From positions 1,090,640 through 1,154,639 of the forward strand of contig NZ_ML142848.1 in NCBI RefSeq assembly GCF_004138485.1: 64,000 nt of DNA, written 5' to 3'. Shown here in pieces: positions 37,379-46,213 of the stretch (the stretch's first letter is position 1; every line of letters begins with the position of its first letter). The position numbers were made by a program, and so were the translations under genes. The notes below the pieces were generated by a model. That model was given only the letters and a program-made list of their open reading frames with translations. It had not been told where the DNA came from and did not search any database. Source of the stretch: Peristeroidobacter soli. GTDB lineage: Bacteria > Pseudomonadota > Gammaproteobacteria > Steroidobacterales > Steroidobacteraceae.

Positions 37379-37795
37379 TCAGCGCTGCTGCTGTTTGAGC
37401 AGATCGCGAATCTCTTCGAGCAGAACTTCCTGGCGAGGCGGCGGAGGCGGCACTGCGGGAGCGGCGGGCTTGGCTTCCTCGGCGCGACGCAGGCGGTTGA
37501 TCAGCTTCACGATCATGAAGATGGCGAAAGCCACGATCATGAAATCGAACGTCGCTTGCAGGAACACGCCATAGCGGATGGTCACCGGCTCCACGCCTTC
37601 CCGAATCGTCGGTAAGGTCACCGCGAGCTTGGTGAAATCCACGCCGCCGATGAGGTAGCCGAGCGGCGGGGTCACCACATCGCTGACCAGCGAGCTGACG
37701 ATCTTGCCGAACGCGGCGCCGATGATGATACCGACGGCCATGTCGACCACGTTGCCCTTGACGGCGAATTCCCGGAATTCCTTGACGAAGCTCAT
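37379..37795 (-). CDS. mscL: Large-conductance mechanosensitive channel MscL
   Basis: A 138-aa channel that opens under membrane tension to release solutes on hypo-osmotic shock. The ATG at 37795 has a GAGG site five bases upstream. The family start [20 protein letters not shown] is followed by TM1 ([17 protein letters not shown]), a periplasmic loop, TM2 ([20 protein letters not shown]) and the C-terminal helical bundle ([10 protein letters not shown]) behind a Pro-rich linker. It is cytoplasmic at both ends and homopentameric in the family. Confidence 0.95.
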   Translation of the reverse strand: MSFVKEFREFAVKGNVVDMAVGIIIGAAFGKIVSSLVSDVVTPPLGYLIGGVDFTKLAVTLPTIREGVEPVTIRYGVFLQATFDFMIVAFAIFMIVKLINRLRRAEEAKPAAPAVPPPPPRQEVLLEEIRDLLKQQQR

Positions 37796-37990
37796 AGCCA
37801 CCTCGATTGGAGTTGTTAGCGCAACGAACGATACGCCAACCCAGGTGACAATTAGAAGCCGCCAGGTCAGCCGATGGAGCCGGCATGGGCCGCGACCGAC
37901 GCAGCTCAGGGACAGATTATAAATCCGCCCCCATGACGAGCTGACGATCAGAAGCCGCGACGGCCTGGCCGGGGAACGGATTGAAGTCCG

Positions 37991-38280
37991 CTAGGGCCTG
38001 TTAACACTCATTGGATGGGCTGCGTTGCGCCTCCAATCGCCTGCAGCAAGGCGCAAAGCGCAGCCCATATGTCGATATGGGCAAGCTTTGTAACGCAGCG
38101 GCAGGCGATTCGAGGCGCAACCCGTTTAATGAATAAATATCCTTAGATGGGACGAGCTATTGCGGTTCAGGACGTCGTTGCTCCTCCCTTATGTGCAGAG
38201 AGCACACGGCGCTCGTCCCGCCTAGCCCTGAACCGCAATAGCTCGTCGCAGCCCATCCAATGAGTGTTAACAGGCCCTAG
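37991..38280. mobile_element. 290-bp MITE-like non-coding inverted-repeat element
   Basis: Ends are perfect 34-bp terminal inverted repeats (37991-38024 and 38247-38280) beginning CTAGGGCCTGTTAACAC. The outermost CTAG on both sides may be a 4-bp target duplication, which fits IS5-type (YTAR) insertion. Inside lie two nested hairpins: arms 38025-38044 and 38101-38120 (one mismatch) around a CCCATAT-GTCG-ATATGGG core, and perfect 21-bp arms 38151-38171 and 38227-38247. There is no open frame. The right-hand CTAG contains the TAG stop of sthA. Confidence 0.8.
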
Positions 38281-39668
38281 GTCAGCCGGTTGATGCCGTT
38301 ATACGCCGCCACCCGGTACGCCTCGGCCATGGTCGGATAGTTGAAGGTGGTCTGGGTGAAGTAACGAATGTCGTTGTTCGGGCCGGCCATCACCGTCTGG
38401 CCGATGTGCACGATTTCCGAAGCGTTGTCGCCGAAGCAGTGGACTCCCAGCACCTGCATGGTCTCGGCGTGGAAGATGATCTTCAGCATGCCGACGCGCT
38501 CGTCCGTCATCTGCGCGCGCGCCAGGTTCTTGAACGAGCAGTGACCGACTTCATACGGCACCTTCGCTTCCTGCAGCTCGCGCTCGCCGCGACCGATCGA
38601 GGAGATCTCAGGGATCGTATAGATGCCGCTCGGGATGGTCGCGGTGCTATGGGGCGGAATGGAGGGATCGAGCATGTGCTGAACGGCATGCGAGCCCTGC
38701 ACATACGCGGCGCTGGCCAGCGCCGGCGGTCCAGTAATGTCGCCGACGGCGTAAATGTGAGGCACGGCCGTCTGGTAGTGCTGATTCACTTCGATCTGGC
38801 CACGGCTGTTGGCCTTGAGGCCGACAGCATCGAGCTTGAGCTTGTCGGAGTTGCCGGTGCGGCCGTTGGCCCACAGCAGCAGATCCGATTTGATCTTGCG
38901 GCCCGATTCCAGATGCAGGACCACGTCGCGCTCGCGGGCTTCCAGTGCCTTGAACTGCTCGTTATGACGAATCACGCAGCCCTGTTCGCGCAGGTGATAT
39001 GACAAAGCCTCGGCGATCTCATCGTCCAGGAAGGACAACAGCCGGTCGTGAGTATTGACCAGCGTCACCTTCGCGCCTAAGTTGATGAAGATCGAGGCGT
39101 ACTCACAACCAATGACTCCCGCACCATAGATGGTCACGGAGAACGGATGCTGGTCGTAGCGCAGGATGGAATCGCTGTCTCGAATGCGTTCGTGGCTGAA
39201 GTCCACTTCGGGTGGATGGTACGGCCGCGACCCTGCCGCTATCACGATGTTCTTGCCGCTGACGCGCGTCGGCTTGCCGGTCGACGGCTGGATCTCCAGC
39301 GTGTTGGCGTCCACGAAGCTGGCCTCGCCGAAAAACACCGGAATCCGGTTCCGTTCATAAAAGCGCCGGCGGCTCGCCACCTGGGCCTCGATGACCTTGC
39401 CCGCCGAAGCCAACAGCTGCGGGTAGGTCAGCTTCGAGGCGTCGTGAAACTCGCGGAGCAGCGGGTTGCGCCTCAGGTCGTGGAGGATCTTCACCGCATG
39501 ACGCAGCGCCTTGCTGGGGATGGTGCCCCAATGGGTACAGCCGCCGCCCACCTCGAAGTAGCGCTCGACGATAGCCACGCTGCGATGATTCTTGGCCGCC
39601 GTGAGCGCCGCGCCCTCGCCGGCGGGACCGCTGCCAATAACCACGAGATCGAATTGTTCGGTCGCCAT
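38277..39668 (-). CDS. sthA: Soluble pyridine nucleotide transhydrogenase SthA
   Basis: A 463-aa flavoprotein that exchanges reducing equivalents between NADPH and NADH in the cytoplasm. The ATG at 39668 opens the family sequence (MATEQFDLVVIGSGPAGEGA). The FAD motif GSGPAG is at 12-17. The segment around residue 44 (GGGCTHWGTIPSKAL) keeps only one of the two redox cysteines found in lipoamide dehydrogenases, as expected for SthA. The NAD motif is TIYGAGVIGCEYASI, and the C-terminal dimer domain is complete. The stop codon lies within the flanking CTAG of the mobile element. Confidence 0.95.
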   Translation of the reverse strand: MATEQFDLVVIGSGPAGEGAALTAAKNHRSVAIVERYFEVGGGCTHWGTIPSKALRHAVKILHDLRRNPLLREFHDASKLTYPQLLASAGKVIEAQVASRRRFYERNRIPVFFGEASFVDANTLEIQPSTGKPTRVSGKNIVIAAGSRPYHPPEVDFSHERIRDSDSILRYDQHPFSVTIYGAGVIGCEYASIFINLGAKVTLVNTHDRLLSFLDDEIAEALSYHLREQGCVIRHNEQFKALEARERDVVLHLESGRKIKSDLLLWANGRTGNSDKLKLDAVGLKANSRGQIEVNQHYQTAVPHIYAVGDITGPPALASAAYVQGSHAVQHMLDPSIPPHSTATIPSGIYTIPEISSIGRGERELQEAKVPYEVGHCSFKNLARAQMTDERVGMLKIIFHAETMQVLGVHCFGDNASEIVHIGQTVMAGPNNDIRYFTQTTFNYPTMAEAYRVAAYNGINRLT

Positions 39669-40060
39669 GCTCGGTACCAGACTCTGATTCAAAGACTCCA
39701 GGCCGGTCCTGCGCATCCATGCGCCCCCGGCATTCGGGCGTCCTGCCCAGCACCGCGCATCATCCCCGACTCGTTGTCGACGAACAACAGTTCAGTACTG
39801 CAGAACGCAACAACCACGAGCCCGGCTCGGCCGACACCTGGGGCTAGCCCGGACTGCATGGCGCAATCCCCGAATATCCCGGCCTGCAGTCGCCATGTTT
39901 GAATCATTTTGGTGCTTTTGCGAACGTTGCTTTTACGCAAAGTCTCTTTCGCTGGCGCGCCGAACTCAGTTAGTCTTCGGGTGCTGAGTAACAGCAGCGG
40001 GCCAGTGAGCCCCGCCATGACAAAGTTCTGAATCTGGTTGGATCTAAACAAGGGGGATCC
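39669..40060. other. Divergent promoter region between sthA and the TonB receptor gene
   Basis: 392 bases without a convincing gene. The right end has an AGGGGG ribosome-binding site eight bases before the receptor ATG. A TTTTGCGAACGTTGC-TTTTACGC stretch near 39916-39940 is AT-rich and could hold promoter elements, but I could not fit a clear -35/-10 pair. Confidence 0.4.
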
Positions 40061-42553
40061 ATGAAAGATCGAAGTGAGCGGCTGCGCCGTGCAGTGGTGG
40101 GTGCACTGGCTCTGGTGACCTTGCCTGCGCTGGGCCAGCAGGCATCGGAACCTCAAGAATCACGCACCATCGACACGATCATCGTCACTGCGCAGAAACG
40201 CGAACAAAGCCTGCAGGACGTGCCGATCGTAGTGACCGCCGTGTCCGAGCAACTGCTGAAGGACACCGGCGTCAAGGACATCAAGGATCTCACCATCCTC
40301 ACGCCTGGCCTGCTGGTGACGTCGACCTCGAACGAGTCGGTCACCACCGCTCGCATCCGAGGCATCGGTACGGTGGGCGACAACGCCGGCCTGGAATCGT
40401 CGGTCGGTGTGGTCATCGACGGCGTGTATCGGCCGCGTAACGGCGTCGGCTTCGGCGACCTCGGCGAGCTGGAACGCATCGAGGTGCTGAAAGGCCCACA
40501 AGGCACGCTGTTCGGCAAGAACACCTCGGCCGGTGTGATCAACGTCGTCACCAAGCGGCCGTCGTTCGACTTCGGCGCCGACGTCGAGCTCACCGCCGGC
40601 GATTACGGCGCGATGGAAGGCGCGGCATCGGTGACGGGCCCGTTCTCTGAAAAGGTGGCCGGTCGTTTGTATGTAGCCTCGCGCGAGCGCGACGGCTATC
40701 TCGACATCGTGCGGGGCCCTGGCCCGCGCACCGACGACGAAGACGTCGATCGCAAGTTCACCACCGCGCGCGGTCAATTGCTGATCAAGCCCAGCGACGC
40801 GCTGGATATTCGCTTGACGGCCGACTACACCGATCGCGACGAGAACTGCTGCGCGGCTCCGCAAGCCATACTGACGCCTGTCACCGGCGTGCTCACGGTG
40901 CTGAACGCGTTGCAGCCGGGCTCATTCCGCAATCCCGCCGATCCGTTCGATCGGGTCGCCTACTCCAATCGCTCCACCAAACAGGAAGTGACCGACAAGG
41001 GCGTGTCGATGGAGCTCAATTGGGATCTCGCCGGCCTCGGTGGCGCGACGGTCACCTCGATCACCGCGTATCGCGATTGGGAAACCATCAACGGCCAGGA
41101 CGCCGACTTCACCACGGTCGACATCCTGTATCGCAACCCCGACGGCAACTTCGGCAACGAGTTCAAGCAGCTCTCGCAGGAATTGCGTCTGGCCGGCGAG
41201 AGCGACAAGCTCAGCTGGCTGGTGGGCCTGTTCTACGCCGACGAAGACCTGGACTCGCGCGACCAGCTGATTCAGGGCACGCAGTTCCAGAATTACTTCG
41301 TCGGCTTGACGGGTGGCCCGACCGCGAGCCCGCTGGTCACGCTCGGCATCCTGACGCCCGGCTCGTATCCGGCCAACGCCGCGACCAAGGACGTGTATCA
41401 GCAGAATTCCAAGAACTGGGCGCTGTTCACCAACAACAGCATCCGCTTCACCGACGCGCTGGAACTGACGCTGGGTCTGCGCTACACGGATGAGTCGAAG
41501 GACCTCGACTCGCATTATCAAAACCTGCACGACGGTCTGGGCTGCACCCAGCTGCGCGCCAACGCCACGCTCCGCAACGCTGCGATCGCCGGCAGCTCGG
41601 GCGCGCAGACCATCTACGGCATCGGCTGTAGCGTCACCTACGCCGATCCGATCTTCGGCAACGTCCAGACCAAACAGTCGCTCGACGAAGAACAATGGAG
41701 CGGCACCGCCAAGCTCGCCTATCGCTTCACCGATGAAGTGATGTCGTATCTGTCGTACGCGAAGGGCTACAAGGGGGGCGGCTTCAATCTTTATCGCGAG
41801 CGCAACGGCGTGTTCCTGTTACCGGTCGGCGCGCCTGGTGGCCCGACGGTCGACACCGACACTCACTTCGAGAAGGAGACCGTGGACTCCTACGAGTTGG
41901 GCGTGAAGACACAGTGGGCCGGCAACAGCCTGCTGGTGAACGGCGCGGTGTTCTACCAGGACTACAGCGACTTCCAGCTCAACACCTTCACCGGCCTGCA
42001 GTTCATCGTGACTTCGCTGCCGCAGGTCGTGTCGCAGGGTGTGGACGTGGACTTCGTATGGTTCACTCCGCTCGAGCAGCTGAGCCTGCAAGGTGGCGTG
42101 ACCTACGCGGAAACGACCATCGAGGACTTCGGCGGCCCGGCCAACCTCGCGTTCTTCCGTCCCGAGCGCAAGGACGACACGCTGTCGTTCGCACCGAAGT
42201 GGTCGTCGAGCCTGTCGGCGACTTACGACCAGCCCATCGGCAACAGCCTGCTCCTCCGCGCCAATATCGGTGCGCGCTACACCTCGGAGTACAACACCGG
42301 CTCGAACCTGGATCCGCGCAAGATGCAGGATGCAATGACGCTGGTGAACGCACGCCTGGGCTTCGGCGCTGCCGACGAGAAATGGATGGTCGAGCTGTGG
42401 GCGCTGAACGTGACCGACGAGGACTACTACCAGGTGCTGTTCGACGCCACGCTGCAAGGCTCGTCGACCGCTCCGAATCGCTCCGAAAGCACGCTCAACG
42501 GCTTCCTGGGCGCGCCTCGGACTTACGGTGTGACGGCCCGGTTCAAGTTCTGA
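40061..42553 (+). CDS. TonB-dependent outer-membrane receptor
   Basis: An 830-aa receptor for energised uptake across the outer membrane. The signal peptide ends near ALGQQ. The TonB box is in IDTIIVTAQKRE (about 37-48), the plug domain covers roughly 50-160 (VPIVVTAVS, RIRGIG, VGVVIDGVYRPRNG, EVLKGPQGTLFGKNTSAGVI), and the barrel runs to the C-terminal aromatic residue (YGVTARFKF). The sequence style is that of the proteobacterial receptors for sugars, steroids or aromatic compounds rather than classical siderophore receptors; the ligand cannot be read from sequence. A strong terminator follows. Confidence 0.92.
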   Translation: MKDRSERLRRAVVGALALVTLPALGQQASEPQESRTIDTIIVTAQKREQSLQDVPIVVTAVSEQLLKDTGVKDIKDLTILTPGLLVTSTSNESVTTARIRGIGTVGDNAGLESSVGVVIDGVYRPRNGVGFGDLGELERIEVLKGPQGTLFGKNTSAGVINVVTKRPSFDFGADVELTAGDYGAMEGAASVTGPFSEKVAGRLYVASRERDGYLDIVRGPGPRTDDEDVDRKFTTARGQLLIKPSDALDIRLTADYTDRDENCCAAPQAILTPVTGVLTVLNALQPGSFRNPADPFDRVAYSNRSTKQEVTDKGVSMELNWDLAGLGGATVTSITAYRDWETINGQDADFTTVDILYRNPDGNFGNEFKQLSQELRLAGESDKLSWLVGLFYADEDLDSRDQLIQGTQFQNYFVGLTGGPTASPLVTLGILTPGSYPANAATKDVYQQNSKNWALFTNNSIRFTDALELTLGLRYTDESKDLDSHYQNLHDGLGCTQLRANATLRNAAIAGSSGAQTIYGIGCSVTYADPIFGNVQTKQSLDEEQWSGTAKLAYRFTDEVMSYLSYAKGYKGGGFNLYRERNGVFLLPVGAPGGPTVDTDTHFEKETVDSYELGVKTQWAGNSLLVNGAVFYQDYSDFQLNTFTGLQFIVTSLPQVVSQGVDVDFVWFTPLEQLSLQGGVTYAETTIEDFGGPANLAFFRPERKDDTLSFAPKWSSSLSATYDQPIGNSLLLRANIGARYTSEYNTGSNLDPRKMQDAMTLVNARLGFGAADEKWMVELWALNVTDEDYYQVLFDATLQGSSTAPNRSESTLNGFLGAPRTYGVTARFKF

Positions 42554-42583
42554 TAGCAACGACGAAGACTCTCGCAGGAGTCG

Positions 42584-42620
42584 GGGCGGCTTGGGCTCAA
42601 CCAAGCCGCCCTTTTCTTTT
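42584..42620 (+). terminator. Intrinsic terminator after the TonB receptor gene
   Basis: Perfect 11-bp stem GGGCGGCTTGG (42584-42594), loop GCTCAA, CCAAGCCGCCC (42601-42611), then TTTTCTTTT. Located 31 bases past the stop. Confidence 0.9.
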
Positions 42621-42696
42621 ACGAAGGATCGGGCATCCTGCCACGACCTCGCCGCCGCCATGGCGGCGGGCTCACCTGTTCGGGCTTCGATTCAAT

Positions 42697-43674
42697 ATGA
42701 AACACCTGCTATCGACGGTCCTGGCGCTGTTCGTTCTGGTTCAACCGGCCCGCGCCGAATGGATGGAGCGCGTCGAGGACGGGATCATGGGGACGCGCAT
42801 CACGGTGGAGCTGTGGGCTACCGACGAGGCGCAAGGCAACGCCGCCATCGAGGCCGTGCTCGCGGAGATGCGGCGGGTCGATCAGGCGATGAGCACCTAC
42901 AAGCCGACCAGCGAGCTGTCCATCGTCAATGCGCGCGCGGCGCAGGAGCCGGTCAAGGTTTCGCCCGAGCTGTTCGATCTGCTCACCACGGCGCTCGAGT
43001 ATTCGCGCATCACCGACGGCGCGTTCGATATCACTTACGCGAGCGTCGGCTACATGTATGACTTCCGGAAACATATCCATCCGGATGAGAAACAGATCGC
43101 CGCCGCCTTGCCGGGGATCAACTATCGACACCTCGAGCTGGACAAGAAAAACAGCACGGTGCATTTCGCCCGCGCCGGCATGCGCATCGATCTGGGCGGT
43201 ATCGGCAAAGGTCACGCAGTCGATCGAGGCATCGCCATTCTTCAGGCGCGCGGCATCGACCATGCCCTGGTGACCGCCGGCGGTGACAGCCGGATCATTG
43301 GAGATCGCTTCGGTCAGCCTTGGGTGGTGGGCATCAGGCATCCCGATCGCAAGGATGAAGTGATCGCGCGGATTCCACTGGAAGATGCGGCGCTGTCAAC
43401 GTCGGGCGATTACGAACGTTACTTCGATGAGGGCGGCGTGCGCTATCACCACATCATCGACCCGAAGACCGGTCACTCCGCCAGCAAAGTAAGAAGCGCG
43501 ACCATCATCGGGCCGACGGCGACGCGCACCGACGGGCTCTCCAAAACGGCCTTCGTGCTGGGGCCGGAGAAGGCCATCGAAATCTACAACCGGCTGGAAG
43601 ACATCGATGCCGTGCTGGTGACGCCGGAAGGCAAAGTGCTGTACACCAAGGGCCTGGAGCCACCGAAACAATGA
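42697..43674 (+). CDS. apbE: FAD:protein FMN transferase (ApbE family)
   Basis: A 325-aa periplasmic enzyme that attaches FMN covalently to Thr/Ser of flavoproteins such as RnfG/NqrC subunits. Sec signal peptide MKHLLSTVLALFVLVQPARA. Family landmarks: GIMGTRITVELWA, MSTYKPTSELSIVNA, MRIDLGGIGKGHAVDRG, ALVTAGGDSRIIG, the STSGDYERYF and HHIIDPKTGH metal/FAD segment, and TDGLSKTAFVLG. No acceptor flavoprotein gene is visible nearby. Separated from the receptor gene by a terminator, and convergent with the next gene after seven bases. Confidence 0.9.
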   Translation: MKHLLSTVLALFVLVQPARAEWMERVEDGIMGTRITVELWATDEAQGNAAIEAVLAEMRRVDQAMSTYKPTSELSIVNARAAQEPVKVSPELFDLLTTALEYSRITDGAFDITYASVGYMYDFRKHIHPDEKQIAAALPGINYRHLELDKKNSTVHFARAGMRIDLGGIGKGHAVDRGIAILQARGIDHALVTAGGDSRIIGDRFGQPWVVGIRHPDRKDEVIARIPLEDAALSTSGDYERYFDEGGVRYHHIIDPKTGHSASKVRSATIIGPTATRTDGLSKTAFVLGPEKAIEIYNRLEDIDAVLVTPEGKVLYTKGLEPPKQ

Positions 43675-43681
43675 GACGCCG

Positions 43682-45790
43682 TCAGTTCTTCGCGAGCACT
43701 TCGACGTCCGGATACTTGCCGTAGCACGGGCAACGCTTGACGGCTTTCGAGAGCGCGCGCCGCGCCTTCTCCATGTTTTTCTCGAGCAGCCACGCTTGCG
43801 TCACGCGCAGCAGCGCCGTCGGTTCGCTGCTGGCCTCGTACGCTTCGTCGAGATCGCGATCCAGCGATGCCATCACTGCCTTGGGCGGACGCTTCGGATC
43901 GAGCTGCGACAACGTCAGGTAATAGTAGGCTCGCGCGCCCTTGTCGCCGGTCGTGCCGTTGCCCATCAGGAAGTCGCGCTCCACGATATCCAGCGCCTGC
44001 ACATACGCATCGATGGCTTTCTGGCGGTCACCGGCGTGTCGATAGGAATCGGCGAGCGCGCCCCACATCTGATGAATCTCCGCGCTGCCGCCGGCCCGCG
44101 CCATGTCGAGCGCCGTCTGGCGCAGGCGCGCCGACTCGGAAAAATCCTTTAGATAGTAATAAACCAAGCCGAGAAACTCGGTGCCGGCATACGACGCCGG
44201 CGCCATCTCTCGCGCCTTCACGTAGAGAGTGCGGGCCGCCTCGAAATCGCCTCGACAGAAATACATCGTGCCGAGATTGGTCGTCACATACTCGTTGGAC
44301 GGATCCAGCTCGTAAGCCTTTTGCAAAGCCGTGATTGCGGCATCGAGCGTGCCGATGCCGGATTCATACACGCCCAGCCACATGTACGGCTTCCAGAAGG
44401 CCGGCGTGATCCTGGTTGCTTCGCGTGCATGCTCCAGCGAAACGTCGGCCCATTGCTGTTCGCCGGTACGCCGCTGCATTTCGAACTCGACGTTGGCGAG
44501 TGCGAGCACGATCTCCATATCGTCGGGCTCCCGCTCTCGCGCTTTCGCGAGCATCGTCATCGCCTGTTCCGCGCGGCCCGATCGATTGAGAAACGCGGCC
44601 TGCGCACGAACGACTTCAGGAGCTTCCGGCGCCAGCTGGGCCGCGCGAATACAGGACTTCTCGGCATCCGCGAGCTGGCGCTCTTCGCTGTCGATCCAGA
44701 CCGCATCGAGGATGACTTCGCAAAGGCCGGCATGAGCGGCCGCGTAGTTTGCGTCGTGACGAAGGGCTGCGTTGAAGTTGCCGGACGCACGGCGCAAGTT
44801 CAGCTCGCTCGGCGCCTGATCCATGAACCAGCGAGCACGCAGATATTCGTCTTGAACCGGCGCCAAGGGAAAGTGCGCTGGCGCGCGGGCGTCGCCCGCC
44901 GGCAAGCCGAACAACCGATGAACGGCGGAAGTGACGTGATCGGCGACGGAAGCCAATTTTCGAGCGCGGCTGGACGCCGGCAGGCTCTCGGCCCAGATCT
45001 GTTCTCGCCGTCCGCGAGCGTCGACGTAGGCGTAGACACGCACCGCCAGCAACTGACCGACCTGAACCACTTCGCCGTCGATCAGCGCGTCAACCCGGAA
45101 ACGTTTGGCCAGCTCGGCGCGATCCTCGTTGCCGGTGATGGCGGGCAAGGCTGCCGACGCGACGCCCAGCGTGCGTTCCAGGCGTTCGCGAACCAGGACG
45201 GCCAACTCGCCGTCCGGGTCGTCCTTGAACTGGGTGATCGCGACTTTGAAGCGCCCGAAGCGCGGCTCCAATGGGGCGGCCTTCGTCTCCTCGGCCACGG
45301 ATTCGCCGCCGGCGCCGCGCGCGAATAGATACCAGAGACCGCCGCCGATGACGCTGGCCAGAACAACGCAGAGCACGACCAATGGGGCGACGCTCCGCCA
45401 CTCCCACCCATTCGGTGTTTTCACCGAGGTGACCGGAGCCGGCGCAACGGATACATCGGCAGCTTCGAGCGAACGCTCCGGCGCAGTCGATCCGACATCG
45501 GCTTTCGCGGCGCCAGCTTCTGTCTCATCGTCATCGGCGGTGAGATAGAGCAGATAGGCCTCGGTCCCGAGCGCCCGCGCGAGGCGTTCGAGCGTGGCCG
45601 GGTCGACGGGCTGCTCCCGAAACACGCGGTTCACCACATCCTTCGGTGCCGCGTCGAGCCCTTCCAGATCGGCAATGCGCTCGGCCAGAGCGGCCTGGGT
45701 TTTGAAGCCGGCAGCCGTCAATGCCCGCGTGAGCTTCTGGCGCGATGCCCGGACGCCCCGCCGGCGACTGCGTGGATCGCTTTCAGTCAT
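43682..45790 (-). CDS. HTH-like, single-TM, TolB-like and TPR protein
   Basis: A 702-aa protein with an unusual domain order. Residues about 14-85 resemble an Xre-type helical domain (ASRQKLTRALTAAGFKTQAA ... VDPATLERLARALGTEAYLL). An acidic linker precedes one transmembrane helix (133-157). A periplasmic TolB-N/FlgO-like beta domain follows (about 168-310: RFGRFKVAITQFKDDPDGEL and VDALIDGEVVQVGQLLAVRV). The rest is TPR repeats (about 330-700: YELDPSNEYVTTNLGTMYFC and others). This plan resembles CadC-like membrane regulators that read a periplasmic signal, but with an Xre-like rather than OmpR-like head. Target genes unknown. Confidence 0.7.
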   Translation of the reverse strand: MTESDPRSRRRGVRASRQKLTRALTAAGFKTQAALAERIADLEGLDAAPKDVVNRVFREQPVDPATLERLARALGTEAYLLYLTADDDETEAGAAKADVGSTAPERSLEAADVSVAPAPVTSVKTPNGWEWRSVAPLVVLCVVLASVIGGGLWYLFARGAGGESVAEETKAAPLEPRFGRFKVAITQFKDDPDGELAVLVRERLERTLGVASAALPAITGNEDRAELAKRFRVDALIDGEVVQVGQLLAVRVYAYVDARGRREQIWAESLPASSRARKLASVADHVTSAVHRLFGLPAGDARAPAHFPLAPVQDEYLRARWFMDQAPSELNLRRASGNFNAALRHDANYAAAHAGLCEVILDAVWIDSEERQLADAEKSCIRAAQLAPEAPEVVRAQAAFLNRSGRAEQAMTMLAKAREREPDDMEIVLALANVEFEMQRRTGEQQWADVSLEHAREATRITPAFWKPYMWLGVYESGIGTLDAAITALQKAYELDPSNEYVTTNLGTMYFCRGDFEAARTLYVKAREMAPASYAGTEFLGLVYYYLKDFSESARLRQTALDMARAGGSAEIHQMWGALADSYRHAGDRQKAIDAYVQALDIVERDFLMGNGTTGDKGARAYYYLTLSQLDPKRPPKAVMASLDRDLDEAYEASSEPTALLRVTQAWLLEKNMEKARRALSKAVKRCPCYGKYPDVEVLAKN

Positions 45791-45823
45791 GGGACAACAT
45801 TCTTCTCGAACTAGGGGCGCATC

Positions 45824-45850
45824 TTAACCAGCGTTAAGTGGCGTTAACCA
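45824..45850. promoter_or_regulatory. Paired TTAACCA repeats upstream of the TPR regulator and small lipoprotein
   Basis: TTAACCA at 45824-45830 and again at 45844-45850, 20 bases apart (two helical turns), with a near copy GTAACCA at 45870-45876. They occupy the divergent promoter gap between the HTH-TPR gene and the small lipoprotein gene; a possible binding array for the HTH protein. Confidence 0.4.
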
Positions 45851-45898
45851 CCCGCTTCTGTCGACGCGTGTAACCAATTGTTCGAGCAGTGTGGCGGC

Positions 45899-46213
45899 AT
45901 GCATCCCACCCTCGCGTGTTCCCTCGTGCTGCTGGCATCGATCTCGATCGGCGGCTGCGCCCGTGCCCCGGTCGGCATCTATGCCGACGCCAGCGGTGCC
46001 ACCCGCTACGAGTTCAGATCCGACGGACAGGTCTTCATCTCCGTGCTGGGCACGACTGTCAGTGCCGCCTACGAAGCCAACCGCGACCGCATCCTCGTCA
46101 GCGGTCCGCAAGGCACGGTCGTACTGGTGCGCAAAGCAGACCGCCTGCAAGGACCGATGGGATTGGAGCTGCTGCCCCAACCCAAGCAACCCGCCGCCCC
46201 GCGCCGTGGCTAA
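45899..46213 (+). CDS. Small lipoprotein of unknown function
   Basis: A 104-aa lipoprotein, MHPTLACSLVLLASISIGGC (lipobox IGGC). The mature part is a short beta-rich domain (VGIYADASGATRYEFRSDGQ, VFISVLGTTVSAAYEANRD) with a Pro-rich tail. Its end overlaps the convergent gene at 46210 by four bases. No family recognised. Confidence 0.6.
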   Translation: MHPTLACSLVLLASISIGGCARAPVGIYADASGATRYEFRSDGQVFISVLGTTVSAAYEANRDRILVSGPQGTVVLVRKADRLQGPMGLELLPQPKQPAAPRRG

